DNA of 64,000 nucleotides from Sarcophilus harrisii. Its lineage: Eukaryota; Chordata; Mammalia; Dasyuromorphia; Dasyuridae. The notes under the pieces are model-generated. The model was given only the letters and a program-made list of their open reading frames with translations. It was not told the DNA's origin and made no database searches. The translations under genes and the position numbers were made by a program. Shown piece by piece: positions 10,995 to 22,145 of the stretch. Every line of letters starts with the position of its first letter. Position 1 is the first letter of the stretch. Location of the stretch: positions 436,499,106 to 436,563,105 of the forward strand of contig NC_045428.1 of NCBI RefSeq assembly GCF_902635505.1. The letters run 5' to 3'.

Positions 10995-11560
10995 TTTACA
11001 ACAACATGTATACAACTGCATCAGCTCATATAGATATTTCCATGCTTTTCTGTAGACATCATATTTATTTATACTTAGAGCTCAGTAATATTCCATTATG
11101 TTCATGTGCCATAATTTGTTTATCTATTTCCCAATCAATGGACATTCTGCTAATTTGAAAAATGCGTTAAAAATATGTTGGTGTATATAAGGACTTTCTT
11201 CTTATCAATCATCTCTTTAGGGTATAAGCCTAGAAGTATAACTTCTAGGACAAAGTATAAATAGTTAAATCACTTTATTTGTATATTTCCAAATTGCTTT
11301 CTAAAATGGTTTACTGATTCATTGCTCCACCAAGAATGCATTAGTATGTCAAATTTTTCACAACTCCTCAAAAATTATTATTCTCATCAGCTGCTATCTT
11401 TGTTAGTTTTCTGAGCAAGAATTAAAATCTTAGGGTTTTGATTGGCATTTTTCTTATTGTTAGTAATTTGGAACATTTCTTCCTTATAATTGTTAACAGT
11501 TTACAATTCTGAGTACTGTAAATTCACATTCTTTGACCACTTATTTATTGAGGAATGTCT
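10995..11560 (-). repeat. old L1 ORF2 C-terminal fragment
   Basis: Antisense L1: 'gctcagtaatattccattatgttcatgtgccataatttgtttatctatttcccaatcaatggac' is the complement of the W-Y-x-x-M-x-E-Y-Y region; 'tttagggtataagcctagaag' the complement of L-L-G-x-Y-P-K; and 'attgctccaccaagaatgcatt' the complement of the L-x-H-C-W-W region. Very diverged. Confidence 0.75.
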
Positions 11561-11564
11561 CTCT

Positions 11565-11735
11565 GTGTGTATGTAGATACATATACATATATATGTGTGT
11601 GTATACTACATATATATGTGTGTATACATATACATGTATGTGTTTATGTGTATAGATACATATATCTATATTGTGTATAAATGTATGTATCCATATATCT
11701 GTATTATGTATAAATGTATGTATACATGTAATTGT
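11565..11735. repeat. TA/TG microsatellite
   Basis: Imperfect (TG)n/(TA)n/(TATG)n. Open frames on both strands are simple Tyr/Ile/Met/Val/Cys strings. Confidence 0.85.
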
Positions 11736-11794
11736 GCAGATTTCCACTTTCATATAAAAAAAATTATCTGTTTCATGTTTTGGGATTGTCTCTA

Positions 11795-11950
11795 GACCAG
11801 CTAGATGATGTGATGAATAAGAGTACCAGGTCTGGAACCAGGAAGAATCATTTTCATGAGTTTAAATCCAGTCTCAGATTCTTATTAGCTATGTATGTGA
11901 AGCAAAAGGCATCATGAAGAGTCAGATATGATTAAAACTACTTAATAATA
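11795..11950 (+). repeat. marsupial tRNA-derived SINE
   Basis: 'ccagctagatgatgtgatgaataagagtaccaggtctggaaccaggaaga' through 'cagatatgattaaaactacttaataataacaa'; internally shortened. Confidence 0.75.
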
Positions 11951-13200
11951 ACAATTGTCTCTATCCCATGTGTGGCTGAAAATAAAACTTTTACCCATGC
12001 CAAAAAACATTATATGTTCTACTTCTAATTTTTATGGTATAATCTTTAATAAGGTCATATATTCCTTAAAAATTTATTATGAAGTATGACATAAGATGCT
12101 GAAAAGCTATTTTCTATTATTTTCCCAGAATTTTAAAAATTAAATAGGGAGATCCTTCCTAAGTATTTATGTTATAAAGTTTACCAAATAATGGATTATT
12201 GAGCTTTATTGTTTCGGATTTTCCCATGTAGAGTCTGTTCCATTGTTTACTTCTCTATTTTTTTTTAACTAGTACCAGATGTTCTGATTACTGCTACCTT
12301 AAAAAATAGTTTGAGGTTTCTCCTCAAGTGTCTTTCTCCTTTATCTTTAACTGGTTTAATTAATTCCCTTGATAGTCTAGATATTAGCAAAACAATAACA
12401 GGGAAGTAGCAGTTCTTTACAGTGGCTTCCCAGGAATTATTTAGATCAAGAAAGAGTCCAAAAGGGTGGCACATTAGAAAGACAGGAGTGTTATTTGTGG
12501 AGAAGTCAATAAATAACTGCTCAGTGATATTATTACCCAACACTCCACAAAGTCTAAAAGTCTTTTTTGCCTCTCCTCCCTTTCTCTTTTTCCTTTGCCT
12601 TCCAAGTTCTTCTTTTGTTGGAGGAAGCGATTTGTTCACAGTGAGCATTCTCATCTAAGTTTCTAAGTCACATGATTCAGGCTTGTTTTAAGAATAAGAG
12701 GCTTTCACACTTTTCTTGTGCTCTTATCTAGAGAACAGGACTATAAGGACTTTGTTTTTTGCCACATTTTGGCAGAGAATATCTTGGAACCCAGTACTGT
12801 TGGCAGGTAGTCACAAATCCAGTCAGACTGACAAAGACTCAAAGAAGTGTGATTATTTGGGGAAATTCCCAGGGGGACAGGTTTAAAACCTTCTGAACTA
12901 AATGCATCACTTCATCATCTATTCTTTAGGCACCTAACATGGGAAAGTGATTTCTTCTTTGATAGGATCAGAATTCATACAGCCTGGGGGGGAAAACTCC
13001 TCATTATCATTTTTAGAGCGTGCCATTGCTTTTTTAGCGGTATTTAGAACTCATTAGTTCCGTGTTGTAAATAAGACAGAATGATAAGGCACTGACTCCA
13101 GTAGAATTTGTTGGTGTTTAGTGAGCTGTGGGAATTTAATTTGAGTTCCTTCTAAATGTCATATTCCCAAAGCAGCTAAAAAATTTTAAAGCTTATGTAG
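11951..13200. other. intergenic, no gene seen
   Basis: No repeat recognised. It contains opposed open frames at 12265-12654 (minus, 129 codons) and 12422-12658 (plus). Neither shows a domain, a codon pattern or an exon context I can support. Confidence 0.35.
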
Positions 13201-13204
13201 TAGT

Positions 13205-13312
13205 AGAGAGTGTCAGGGCTTGGAATTGGAAGATCTGGATTTTTAATCTAGTTCTACTATTTATTATCTATATAATTTTAAAGAAGTTATTTACCTTGAT
13301 TAAAGTCTCTTA
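13205..13312 (+). repeat. MIR-type fragment
   Basis: 'gagtgtcagggcttggaattggaagatctgg' followed by a degraded MIR core. Confidence 0.55.
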
Positions 13313-13313
13313 C

Positions 13314-13548
13314 CCAGGCAGCTAAGTGGCTTAGTAGATAGAGGAGTCTAGAAGTCTGGAGTTTGGAGTGTGGAAAACCTGAATTCAAATCTGACCTCAG
13401 AGACTTACTAGCTGTGTGACCCTGGCCAAGTCACTTAACCCTGTTTCCTCATCTGTAAAAATGATCTGGAGAAGGAAATGGCAAACTACTCCAGTATCTG
13501 TGCCAAGAAATCCCAAATGGGGTCTTGAAGTGAGTCATTTTACTTTAA
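13314..13548 (+). repeat. marsupial tRNA-derived SINE
   Basis: 'ggcagctaagtggcttagtagatagagg', 'agctgtgtgaccctggccaagtcacttaaccctgtttcctcatctgtaaaaatgatctggagaaggaaatggcaaac', 'gccaagaaatcccaaatggggtc'. Full-length, sense. Confidence 0.9.
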
Positions 13549-13557
13549 TTTTTTTAT

Positions 13558-13718
13558 CTTGGGGTCAGCTAGATGATACTGTGGATAGAGTATTGGTTCC
13601 GAAATCAATCTGACTTAAAATCTGGCCTCAAACACTTAACACTTCCTATCTGTATGAACTGAGTAAGTTACTGAACCCCAGTTGTCTTGCCCAAATAAAT
13701 AAATAAATAAATAAAATT
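13558..13718 (+). repeat. marsupial tRNA-derived SINE with (AATA)n tail
   Basis: Starts 'ggggtcagctagatgatactgtggatagagt' and ends in about five AATA units at 13694-13714. Directly follows another SINE copy in the same orientation. Confidence 0.85.
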
Positions 13719-13739
13719 GCCTCATTTTTCTAAAAAAAT

Positions 13740-14295
13740 GTCTTTCATCTACAAAGTGTTGGGGGAGGAACATAGGACAAGGAGAGGAGAGGATAATGAA
13801 ATAGATGATATCTACTCCTAGGATCTCTGTGAGGAAAAATTTTCTCAGAAACTTGCAAAAACAAAATAGAATAAAAAGAGCATGAATATTTTCTCCAGGA
13901 TCTGTGATATTTCCACAGAACTTTTGTATTTTATATTAACTGTAGTCAAGGACAAACTGAAGCTTCTATCAGCAACTTCTCATTTGAGATACTGACAAAA
14001 GAGAATTTTTCCATTAACACAGTAATGAAAACCTCACATTAAAATTGGTTCAAGTTGAAATAGGGGCCCTTTCACTGGATGAAAATCAGTCTTTTAAACC
14101 CAACAAGATCGGTTCCCTATTTGTATAATAGTTTCATTTCATTAAGATTCTAATTAAATTGGTATCTATTTTTCTGGAAATTTCTGTTTTATTGGGATTT
14201 CACTCACAAGACAAAGATATTTTTCTTTTAGTGAAAAGCTCGTCTTTTTCCATTTCCAAGCTCTTTTTTTCTCTCAGAGCTAGTATACTTGAGCT
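13740..14295. other. intergenic, no gene seen
   Basis: No feature recognised. Confidence 0.35.
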
Positions 14296-14299
14296 TCTC

Positions 14300-14690
14300 T
14301 CACTTTATGAAGAACTTACACAAGGCAAGCACTCACATGGAGGTTAGAAGAAGCAATACAAGGACACTCTCAAGGTCTCTCTGATGAAATCAATTGTGAG
14401 ACATGAGAGACACTGGCACATGACTGCCAAGCATGGCTAGTCAGCATCAAAGAAGGTGCTATGCTGTATAAGCGAAACAGACTGTCAGTAGCTTAAAGGA
14501 AATGTGAAATGCAGAAATTTAGAGATATCTCTATTCCAAATGTTCAAATGGATTATTTGTGTCCAGCCTGTGCACAGTTGAGCCTTCCGAGCTTATATTA
14601 GTCTGATCAATCACACTCAAACACAGGATCCTGACCCTAATATCATGATGTTGTTGGCCTTCTTCGAATATGAAGGATGAACAACTTCCC
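14300..14690 (+). repeat. LINE 3' terminus with zinc-finger-like tail, second copy
   Basis: Homologous over its length to 4350-4822: shared blocks 'gaagaact-acacaaggcaagcactcacatgg-ggt', 'cagcatcaaagaaggtgctatgctgtataagcgaaacag', 'tttgtgtccagcctgtg', 'agtctgatcaatcacactcaaacac' and 'cttcgaatatgaaggatgaacaac'. The C-P-x-C start of the finger-like tail is readable at about 14567-14580 but the frame is lost after it. Confidence 0.55.
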
Positions 14691-14784
14691 TGTCACTTAA
14701 GGAGTCCATATCTCTATTTCTGCCAGGTAGCACTATGGGGAGTTGAAAGGGTCTGGGGTGGAGGATGCTCATGTAAGGAAAGAG

Positions 14785-15025
14785 GAAAGAATTTACGTAT
14801 CACCTACGATGTGTGGGTCACTGTGCTTAGCTCTCTACAAATTATTTCCTTTGATCCTTGTAATAAGATTACAAAGTTAATGCTATCATTCTCCCCATTT
14901 TGCAGTTGAGGAAACTGAGATTGTCTTGCCCATGGTCACTCTGGAGTAAGTGTCTAAAATTGAATTCAAACTGAAGTCTTCTGGACTTCAAACCTGTTGT
15001 GCTCTATTCACTGCACCACTCTGCT
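14785..15025 (-). repeat. MIR/MON-type SINE
   Basis: 'ctgtgcttagctctctacaaattatttcctttgatccttgtaa', 'ctccccattttgcagttgaggaaactgaga', 'gtgctctattcactgcaccactctgctgtcc'. Confidence 0.8.
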
Positions 15026-15189
15026 GTCCAAGTGTAGTAGAATTTTTGCAAGTACCCACATCACATCATGTTAAAGGGATCCTTCTTTGTAGAAATCAAA
15101 TTGCTTTCTGTGTAGAAAAAAAAAACATTCTGTGGTTCAGAATAAAAATCCAGTAGCCTTTTCATCAATAAATTTCTGTTTGCCTTAAT

Positions 15190-15340
15190 CCACTGAAGAA
15201 GGAAATGGCAAAGCGCTTAAGTATTTTTGCCAAGAAAACCTCAAATGGGGTCAAAGAAGAGTTGAACATGACTAAATTACTGAACAACAATAACATGTGC
15301 CAAGTACTGTGTTAAGCACTTTACAAATTTATCTCATTTG
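15190..15340 (+). repeat. SINE tail plus MIR fragment
   Basis: 'gaagaaggaaatggcaaagcgcttaagtatttttgccaagaaaacctcaaatggggtc...gttgaacatgactaaa' is the 3' half of the tRNA-type SINE; 'gtgccaagtactgtgttaagcactttacaaatttatctcatttg' is a MIR piece. Confidence 0.7.
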
Positions 15341-15814
15341 AGTGGCAGCCATGAAAATGAAGATCAGCAGCAGTACTAAAAAAGGTTGCAGTAGCAGCAG
15401 AAGAGATATAGGAAAAAAGTGGAACAAAATAACAGTAGTAAAATACCCAGTTTTGAGTCCCAACCAGAGTGGATGCAAGGTGCTTCAGCAGCTACAAAGG
15501 AACTGCAGGAAGTGCAGCCAAAAAGCTCAGGTGACTGCCAAGAAATGGAACTATGAGGAAGGAGGAAGGTTTAAAGTAAATAAAAAAGAGAAGGAAAATA
15601 TGAAGGTGTTATAAAGTAGTTTGGAATTGTCAAAAAGAAAACTAGACAGAAAATGCACAGGAATATTTTGAAAGTAATGAAGCATATTCAATTACATTTC
15701 CGTCACTGTTATTACTAATGATATTTTAGTAAACAACAAGGTTATTTAGAACATGGATAAATAAAGTTAAAAGGTAAAATATATCATCTTTATCTCTGCA
15801 TTTTAAAATTTCAA
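15341..15814. other. intergenic, one unsupported open frame
   Basis: An open frame of 90 codons at 15342-15614 starts M-A-A-M-K-M-K and is rich in Lys, Ser and Gln. I do not recognise it, and it has no neighbouring exon or conserved motif. It may be a decayed processed pseudogene or chance; not called as a gene. Confidence 0.3.
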
Positions 15815-16645
15815 TTTTTTGATTAGAGAAATGTAAATTAAAACAACTCTAAAACACTTCACACCTTTCAGAATAGTTAATATGACACAAAGGCAAATAA
15901 TGAATGAGGGAGAAGATGTGGGGAAATTGGGACACTAATGGTGAGCAATTCAGAACTATGCCAAAGGGCAATCAAACTATGTATACTCTTGGATCTAGCA
16001 GTGTTTCTACTAGTTCTATATTCCAAAGAGATCATAAAAATGACATATATATATACATACAAAAACATTTATAACAGTTCTTTTTGTGGTGGCAAAGAAT
16101 TGGAAACTAAAAGGATGTCTATCCTAATTGGGGAATGGCTAAACAAGTTATGGTATATAAATGTAATGTAATACTATTATGCTATAAGAAATGCTAAACA
16201 GGGCAATTTCAGAAAAACCTGGAAAGACCTATTTGAACTGATGCTGAGTGAAATGAGAAGAACCAGGAGAACATTGTATACAGTATCAGCAACATTGTGA
16301 GATGCAACTATGACAGACTTAGTTCTTCTCAGCAATACAATGATTTAAGACAAGTCTAAAAGATTCATGATGGAAAATGTTATCTATATCCAGAGAAGGA
16401 ACTGATGGACTCTGAATACAGATTGAAGCATACTATTTCACTTTTTAATTTTTTTCTTTTCATGTTTTTGTTTTCTTTTTTGTTTCTTTCACAAAGTGAG
16501 TAATATGGAAATATGTTTTACATGATTGCACATATATAATTATATAAAATTGCTTATCATCTTAGGGAGGGGAAGTGAAGGAGGGGAGGAAGAAAATTTG
16601 GAACTCAAAATTTTATATTAAAAATGAATGTTAAAACGTCTATTT
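15815..16645 (+). mobile_element. 5'-truncated L1 (ORF2 C terminus and 3' UTR)
   Basis: Reads the marsupial L1 3' end in order: 'gagaaatgtaaattaaaacaactc' (E-M-x-I-K-T-T), 'gggacactaatggtg', 'ttggatctagcagtgtttctactagttctatattccaaagagatc', 'gtggtggcaaagaattggaaac', 'gctgagtgaaatgagaagaaccaggagaacattgtatac', 'cttctcagcaatacaatga', then a GGGGAGG-rich 3' UTR near 16565. Interrupted frames show it is dead. Related to 61655-62265, distinct subfamily from 52654-54195. Confidence 0.85.
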
Positions 16646-16884
16646 TGTGTATATTTTATATCATATCTAATGTATTAATACAAGGGAATATGTAAATAAT
16701 TTATACAAAATAAATATATATATATATGGATTTAAGATAAAAAAATATTTTATTCAGGAGGTTGATAGCCTGTTGTATAATGAATCCCTTGGAATCATGG
16801 GTAGACATGGCATGAAATAGAGTTCTTAAGTGTTTCTAAGTTGTTTCTTCTTACAATGTTGTCATTGTATGAAATGTTTTCATG
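16646..16884. other. intergenic, AT-rich
   Basis: Includes a short (TA)n near 16712-16726; nothing else recognised. Confidence 0.35.
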
Positions 16885-17165
16885 GTTCTATTTTACATAA
16901 GTTCATTCATATCTTCCCAGATTTCCTTGAAACCATCCCCTCCATCATATTTTTGGCACAATACATTCATATGCTACAATTTGCTCAGTCATTCCCCAGC
17001 TGATGGTCACCTTAGTTTCAAGTTTTTGTTGTTATTGTTGTTATTTTTCCCACTACTATTAATTATCATTGAACAGGGCAGAACTGTCTTGCTTTTTTAC
17101 ATTTGTATTCTTAGCATTTGGTACATACTAAGTACTTTATAAGAGCTCATTCATTCATATGCTGC
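16885..17165 (-). repeat. L1 fragment and L2/L3 3' end
   Basis: 16885-17030 is antisense L1 ('ttttggcacaatacattcatatgctacaatttgctcagtcattccccagctgatggtcacc'). 17085-17165 carries the sense L2/L3 3' end ('ttgtattcttagcatttggtacatactaagtactttataagagctcattcattcat'). The strand given is for the L1 part. Confidence 0.6.
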
Positions 17166-17384
17166 ATAGAGGAAGCATCATAAGAAGAGAAAGATTGATG
17201 TCCTTGTAATATTGGCAACAGTTGTCCACAGATCAATAATTCAGTCTTCCTGATTTGGATAACAATAATCAATTAAATAAAATGCACCAAGTTCTTTGCT
17301 GGGAGTCAGTCTACAGAGGGGTCTCAGCTGTAAGCATTGGTCCAATGTTAAGAGAATCACATGATAACTTTAAATTATGTGAGT

Positions 17385-17780
17385 GGAAAATATAAATGTC
17401 TCCCAAAAGAACAAAACTGAATCTATACTAGACATTAAAATTTTCTTTTTCCTCTTAGGGAATATGAAGTTGAGATAGGCCATTCAACTGGATGGCAAAT
17501 GCAAAAGTACTATGGGGAGTTTACTCTATGAAATGCTTTGTGGCAATTAGAAATTGCCTTTGACAAGAAGATATGAAAATTCTGTTATAGTAATGACATA
17601 GATGAACTTATACAAATGTTCATACATTATGTTTGTACATAGAAGATGAAAGAAAATAGGAATGTAACTGTCATGTGACAAGGGTCTGAAGATTATATTG
17701 AAACAGTGGTTTTGAAGGTTCTGAATAGCTAACCATTTATTTTTTAATAAACATTAAAGAAAATATTTTACTGGATCATC
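17385..17780 (+). repeat. imperfect inverted pair, arm 1
   Basis: The reverse complement of this segment aligns along most of its length with 19785-20165, for example shared blocks around 'tttcaatataatcttcagac', 'gtcacatgacag', 'attcctattttctt', 'catttgccat' and 'ttctaattgcca'. Identity is far below that of the intron 2 pair, so it is an old inverted duplication or two copies of an unnamed dispersed repeat. Confidence 0.6.
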
Positions 17781-17784
17781 ATAA

Positions 17785-18030
17785 CTTGAGGCAGCTGGAT
17801 AGCTCAATGGATAGTGTACCAGGTCTGGGAGACAGGAAGACTTATCTTCCAGTCTCAGGATTTGAACTCAGGACTTACCAGCTCTGAGATACAGGACAAA
17901 TCACTTGACCCTATTTGCCTCAGTTCTTCATCTGTGAAAAGAGCTGGAAATGACAAACCACTCCAGTATTTTTGCCTAGGAAATCCTAACTGGGATCATA
18001 AAGAGTCGGACAGGACTAAAACAATAAAAC
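17785..18030 (+). repeat. marsupial tRNA-derived SINE
   Basis: 'gaggcagctggatagctcaatggatagtgtaccaggtctgggagacagg', 'gacaaatcacttgaccctatttgcctcag', 'ggaaatcctaactgggatcataaagagtcggacaggactaaaac'. Confidence 0.85.
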
Positions 18031-18180
18031 AACAACTCTGTGACATAAATTCTGTTATTCCCATTTTACAGAAAACTATAGAAAACTGAGGCTAATAGAT
18101 TAAGTAATTTGCTTAAGTAACTCATTTTCCTGATACCAAGTTTAGCTTTTAGATACTCTACTATCTATATTCTTTAAAAG
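18031..18180 (-). repeat. MIR-type fragment
   Basis: 'ctgttattcccattttacagaaaactatagaaaactgaggctaa' and 'ctactatctatat'; antisense. Confidence 0.6.
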
Positions 18181-18785
18181 GAAATATTATTATATTAACC
18201 TGGGTCATTTTTATTGTAGCAGAGTGAGAAAACAGAACCAATATCTATGTAACATATATTCTACTCACTCTGGGATCGCAAAGTTGCCAACAAATTTTGG
18301 GATTCAAGATAGGTGCAATATATGATCTGAGCCCTTGTCTAGTACCTGTTCCATTAACAGATTAGTCAGAAATCATAAATCAAGTAGCAAAGTGTTTTGT
18401 TGAGAAATAAAATCAAAGTAAAGCAATAGGAAAAATCAAGCAACAGAATCCCTCCTTTCTTCCTCATAATTCCCAAATGAGCATAACCTTCTGCACACAT
18501 TCCTTGGTAGAGAAGAGTTTAGGATCTCCTCACGAAACAAATGTCTGGAAAACTCACGCTCCCTCCCGAGTAAGGCTTTAGTGATGTCTGCTTACACAAA
18601 GCACTGTTTTTCACAGTGGAAAAACCTGCCTGACTTAGAATTTCAGATTTGGAAAAGACTTCAGTAACTTTTATATAAAACATACAAACACACACGCATG
18701 TATATATATACCTATCAATATATTGAATTATTGTATCCAATATATTGTACTATATGTTATAGGCAATACTTATATATTAGTTCTG
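18181..18785. other. intergenic, no gene seen
   Basis: No repeat family recognised apart from TA-rich runs near 18700-18760. Confidence 0.35.
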
Positions 18786-18797
18786 TTGAGACAATAT

Positions 18798-18955
18798 TAT
18801 AGGCAGTTAGATGGTGCAGCAGATAGAGCACCAACCCTGAAGTATCTGCGTTCAGTCCAGCTTTAAACACTTGACACTTATTAGCTGTGTGACCTTGGGC
18901 AAATCGCTTAAACTCAATTGCCTTAAAAAACAAAGAAACAAAAAAACCCTAAAAA
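18798..18955 (+). repeat. marsupial tRNA-derived SINE
   Basis: 'ataggcagttagatggtgcagcagatagagcaccaaccctgaag', 'ttagctgtgtgaccttgggcaaatcgcttaaactcaattgcctta' and an A-rich tail. Confidence 0.9.
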
Positions 18956-19084
18956 TACAATATTATAATGATGTCAATATACAATACTTACAATTAACAA
19001 TATGTAACAAAGCAACAATATTGCTAATGTATATCATCTAATGCAGTCCCCTCCCCAAGAATCTGTTCTACAACAAATATAGTT

Positions 19085-19784
19085 AAGTAGCCATCCAGAT
19101 TTTTTCTGGGATATTTTTGTTGAGGAGGAATATATTATTGTCTCAGGAATCCCATTCCATTTTTGGCTAGCTCTAATTATTAGGGAATTTTTTTATGTCA
19201 AGCCTAAATTTGCCTCTTTGCAACTTTCCCCCATTACTTATAATTCTTTTTTCTGAATACAAGCTGGAAAAAAAAAATCTAATCCATTTTCCAGTTGCAG
19301 CCCTTTAAATACTTAAAGATCAGTGTCATGTTCCCCAAATATCTTCTTTTCTCCAGTCTAAACATTTTTATTTTCTTTGACCTCTTCATATACAACATGA
19401 ACTTGGGACTCTTTCATTATCCTTTCTCTCTTTTTTCTCCTGTTTTAAAGATATAAGGATAAGCCCTTATCCTTCTGAAAGTATGTTGCCTCAAACTGAG
19501 TACAATACACTAGATGTGGTCTGATTAGGGCAAAGTTCAATGTAACCATCACTTCTTCATTTCTGAAAGCTAAATTCTCTTAATGCAGCCAAAGATGAAA
19601 TTAGTTTGTCCGGAGTTTTTGTCATGTCACCCTGTTGACTCATGAGCTTGCATTTCATAGAAAGTCCCAGATCTTCTTTGAGAAAAATTGCTATCTAACC
19701 ATGTACCCCTTATCTTTTCCTCATTAAGTCAATATTTTAAATGCATGTGTTAAAACCTTACTTTTATCATTACTAAGACTATCT
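19085..19784 (-). repeat. L3/CR1 LINE fragment
   Basis: Antisense CR1/L3: 'cctttaaatacttaaagatcagtgtcatgttccccaaatatcttcttttctccagtctaaaca', 'ctgagtacaatacactagatgtggtctgattagggcaaagttcaatgtaaccatcactt', 'cctgttgactcatgagctt'. Same family as 3385-4265 but a different part of the element. Confidence 0.8.
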
Positions 19785-20165
19785 AGCTGGCTTGAGTTGT
19801 TTTATATAGTAAAATGCTTTGTAAGCATTAAAGTGCATAATGAAGTGGATAACTATTCTGAACTTCCAAAATCAGTTTCAATATAATCTTCAGACACTTC
19901 TGTCACATGACAGGAACATTCCTATTTTCTTTTATTTTCTATGTAGAAATATAACTTATGAACATTTGCATAAGTTCATCTATGTCATTTTAATACAGAG
20001 TTCTCATACTTTCTCATCAAAGGTCATTTCTAATTGCCAAAAAGTACTTCATATAATAAACTTCTCAAAATATTTTTGCATTTGCCATGCAATTGAATGT
20101 CCTGTCCCTAGTTCATTTTCCCTATAAGGAAAACAAAAATTTTAATATCTAAATCTTCATATTTC
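19785..20165 (-). repeat. imperfect inverted pair, arm 2
   Basis: Inverted relative to 17385-17780 (see there). The right part reaches 'cataaggaaaacaaaaattttaatatct'-like sequence. No protein-coding potential beyond a chance frame at 19840-20127. Confidence 0.6.
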
Positions 20166-20375
20166 CCACCCACATATTTTAAAGTTATCAAATAGTTCTC
20201 TCAAAGGCTTCCAAAGCCTTACAGCTAAATCCCCTCTGTACACTAACTCCCAATGAAGATTTCATTAATTATTGTTACCCAAATCAGGAAGAACGAGTAA
20301 TTATCTGTTGGCAACTATTGCCAGTATTTCAAGGGCACCAACCTCTCTCTTCTTATGAGGCTGCTTCTGTGCAGC

Positions 20376-20490
20376 ATATAAATGAATGGATGAATGAGCT
20401 TTTATTAAGTACTTACTATGTTCCAAATACTGAGGGAACAAATGAAAAAACAAGATAGCCCTACCCTCAAGGGAATGACAACACATGGAG
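20376..20490 (-). repeat. L3/MON-type fragment
   Basis: 'gagcttttattaagtacttactatgttccaaatactgaggg...gccctaccctcaaggga'. Orientation uncertain. Confidence 0.45.
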
Positions 20491-20864
20491 CATTGTGAGG
20501 GCTAAGAGAGGGCACTTGACCTGTTCCATGCTGGTTTGATTACTGTTCCCAGAGCAACAAGAGGAAGGTAGGGGAGAGAACAACTCAGGAAGAAAGATGG
20601 AAGAAAGATTATTGCTTTGGATCTGGTGGTGGATCTTGGACCATTAGATATGACAAGTTCTCACCAATCAAGAACAGAACACGCCCGTGAAATCAAGATA
20701 TGTCTTTGATCTCATCATGATTGACCGAAGTCCTTGGTTTACATCTTGTCTTAAGAGCTCCACCAACTTGTAGTATCCTTGCTGCATGACTCTCAGTTAG
20801 TCAGTCAAAGGATGATGCATTCCTAAGAACATTCTTTGAACTGCTCACCATTCTTAAAAGGCAT
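20491..20864. other. intergenic, origin not recognised
   Basis: Moderate GC, no family recognised and no credible frame. Confidence 0.3.
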
Positions 20865-21045
20865 GTTATGATAATATGAAAATGTTTGAAGTGATTGCAC
20901 ATGTATAAACTATATCAGATTGCTTATCAGAGAGGGAAGGACAGAATCTAAAACTCAAACTTTTAAAAAGTGTTTAAAATGGTTTTTAATATGTATATAA
21001 TTTAATATATAATATATTAATATATATAAAAAATTAAATGGCATG
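20865..21045 (+). repeat. L1 3' UTR remnant
   Basis: 'gataatatgaaaatgtttgaagtgattgcacatgtataaactatatcagattgcttatcagagagggaagg...aaactcaa' is the terminal 3' UTR text of the marsupial L1. Confidence 0.75.
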
Positions 21046-21474
21046 TAATGGTCATGAACTCAGAGATCAAACACTTTGACAAGTAGTACTTTACTTTTAT
21101 GATAGACTAATTAGCACCTAACATCTTGATTAGCACACAAACTTGACCTGAACTTTTCTCTTCTGCACCAAAACCAGTTATTCATGAAATTAAATGAATG
21201 CCAATGGGCCTGAGAAGATAGTTATAATGTTCTTGAAATACATTTTAAGTCAGCAAGATCTGCAAATGGACCGTCTCAGGAGTTGTATGCAAATAAATTT
21301 CAATGGAAATTCCCATGTCAATCAAAGATTTATCTTAGTTTCTGGGCTTGCTAAGATACTACTGTTGTTCCATTCTCAAATTCTCCAAATTGTTGGCATC
21401 CCTCAAAGACCCCTTCAAGTATACAAAGCTTTTCCAATGACAATAGAAACTGCCAATGAGCTCAATCAATAAAT
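21046..21474. other. intergenic, no gene seen
   Basis: No feature recognised. Confidence 0.3.
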
Positions 21475-21545
21475 CGTCTATCAGTAAACATTTACTAAGC
21501 AGTTATTATGTACCATGTTGTTAAGTGAAGGGCAGGTCAATTCTC
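21475..21545 (-). repeat. L3/MON-type fragment
   Basis: 'cagtaaacatttactaagcagttattatgtaccatg'. Orientation uncertain. Confidence 0.4.
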
Positions 21546-21860
21546 TGAGAGCCTCCACAGCTGTAGATCATAACATCTGAAGGAGTTGCAGGGCAGCCTT
21601 TGCTGACACAAGTGTTACAGACTAGGAATGAGATAAATTGGAGGCAGAAGGAAGAGGAGAGAGGTCAGACAACACAATGGCCTCTCAGTCAGAGAGGTCA
21701 GACAACACAACTGCCTCTCAATCTCCTTGTATCACCATCACCCTCTCACATGAAGGAATCCACTCTGCTGGTCTGAGTTGGACCTCCAGCAGCCACTGGC
21801 AGGTGGCTCCTGTATCCCAACACCATGTACTGAGCTCAAGCAGTGTTTAATGTCTACCCC
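21546..21860 (+). repeat. possible LTR-derived fragment with 33-bp duplication
   Basis: Moderate-GC segment that resembles marsupial LTR-type text. A 33-bp unit starting AGAGAGGTCAGACAACACAA is repeated in tandem at about 21658-21725. No TATA box or poly(A) signal is convincing; the assignment is weak. Confidence 0.3.
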
Positions 21861-21929
21861 TCTGTTGGTATATCAGGAGCCTCACAAAACTCATCATAGT
21901 AGAAATCAATATCTAAAGTCATGATTTAT

Positions 21930-22145
21930 GTAGTACAATAGGCAGAGTGCTAGATGAAGACTCAGGAAGATCTGAGTTCAAATCCTACTTCAGACATTTA
22001 GCAGCTGTGGGCAAGTTAGAGCCTCAGTTTCCTCATGTTAAAATTAGTATAAAAATAACATCTGTCTCACTGGATTGTTTTGATTTTTTAAAAAGTAACA
22101 TAATACATATAAAAAGTACCTAGCTTATAGCTAACACTAGACCAA
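21930..22145 (+). repeat. MIR-type SINE
   Basis: 'gactcaggaagatctgagttcaaatcctacttcagacatttagcagctgtgggcaagttagagcctcagtttcctcatgttaaaatt'. Confidence 0.8.

Noticed and set aside
12265-12654. Minus-strand open frame of 129 codons
   Set aside because: No recognisable domain or splice context, and a plus-strand frame overlaps it. Length alone is not convincing in this DNA.
15342-15614. 90-codon Lys/Ser/Gln-rich frame starting M-A-A-M-K
   Set aside because: Not recognised and isolated; could be a decayed pseudogene but I cannot support it.
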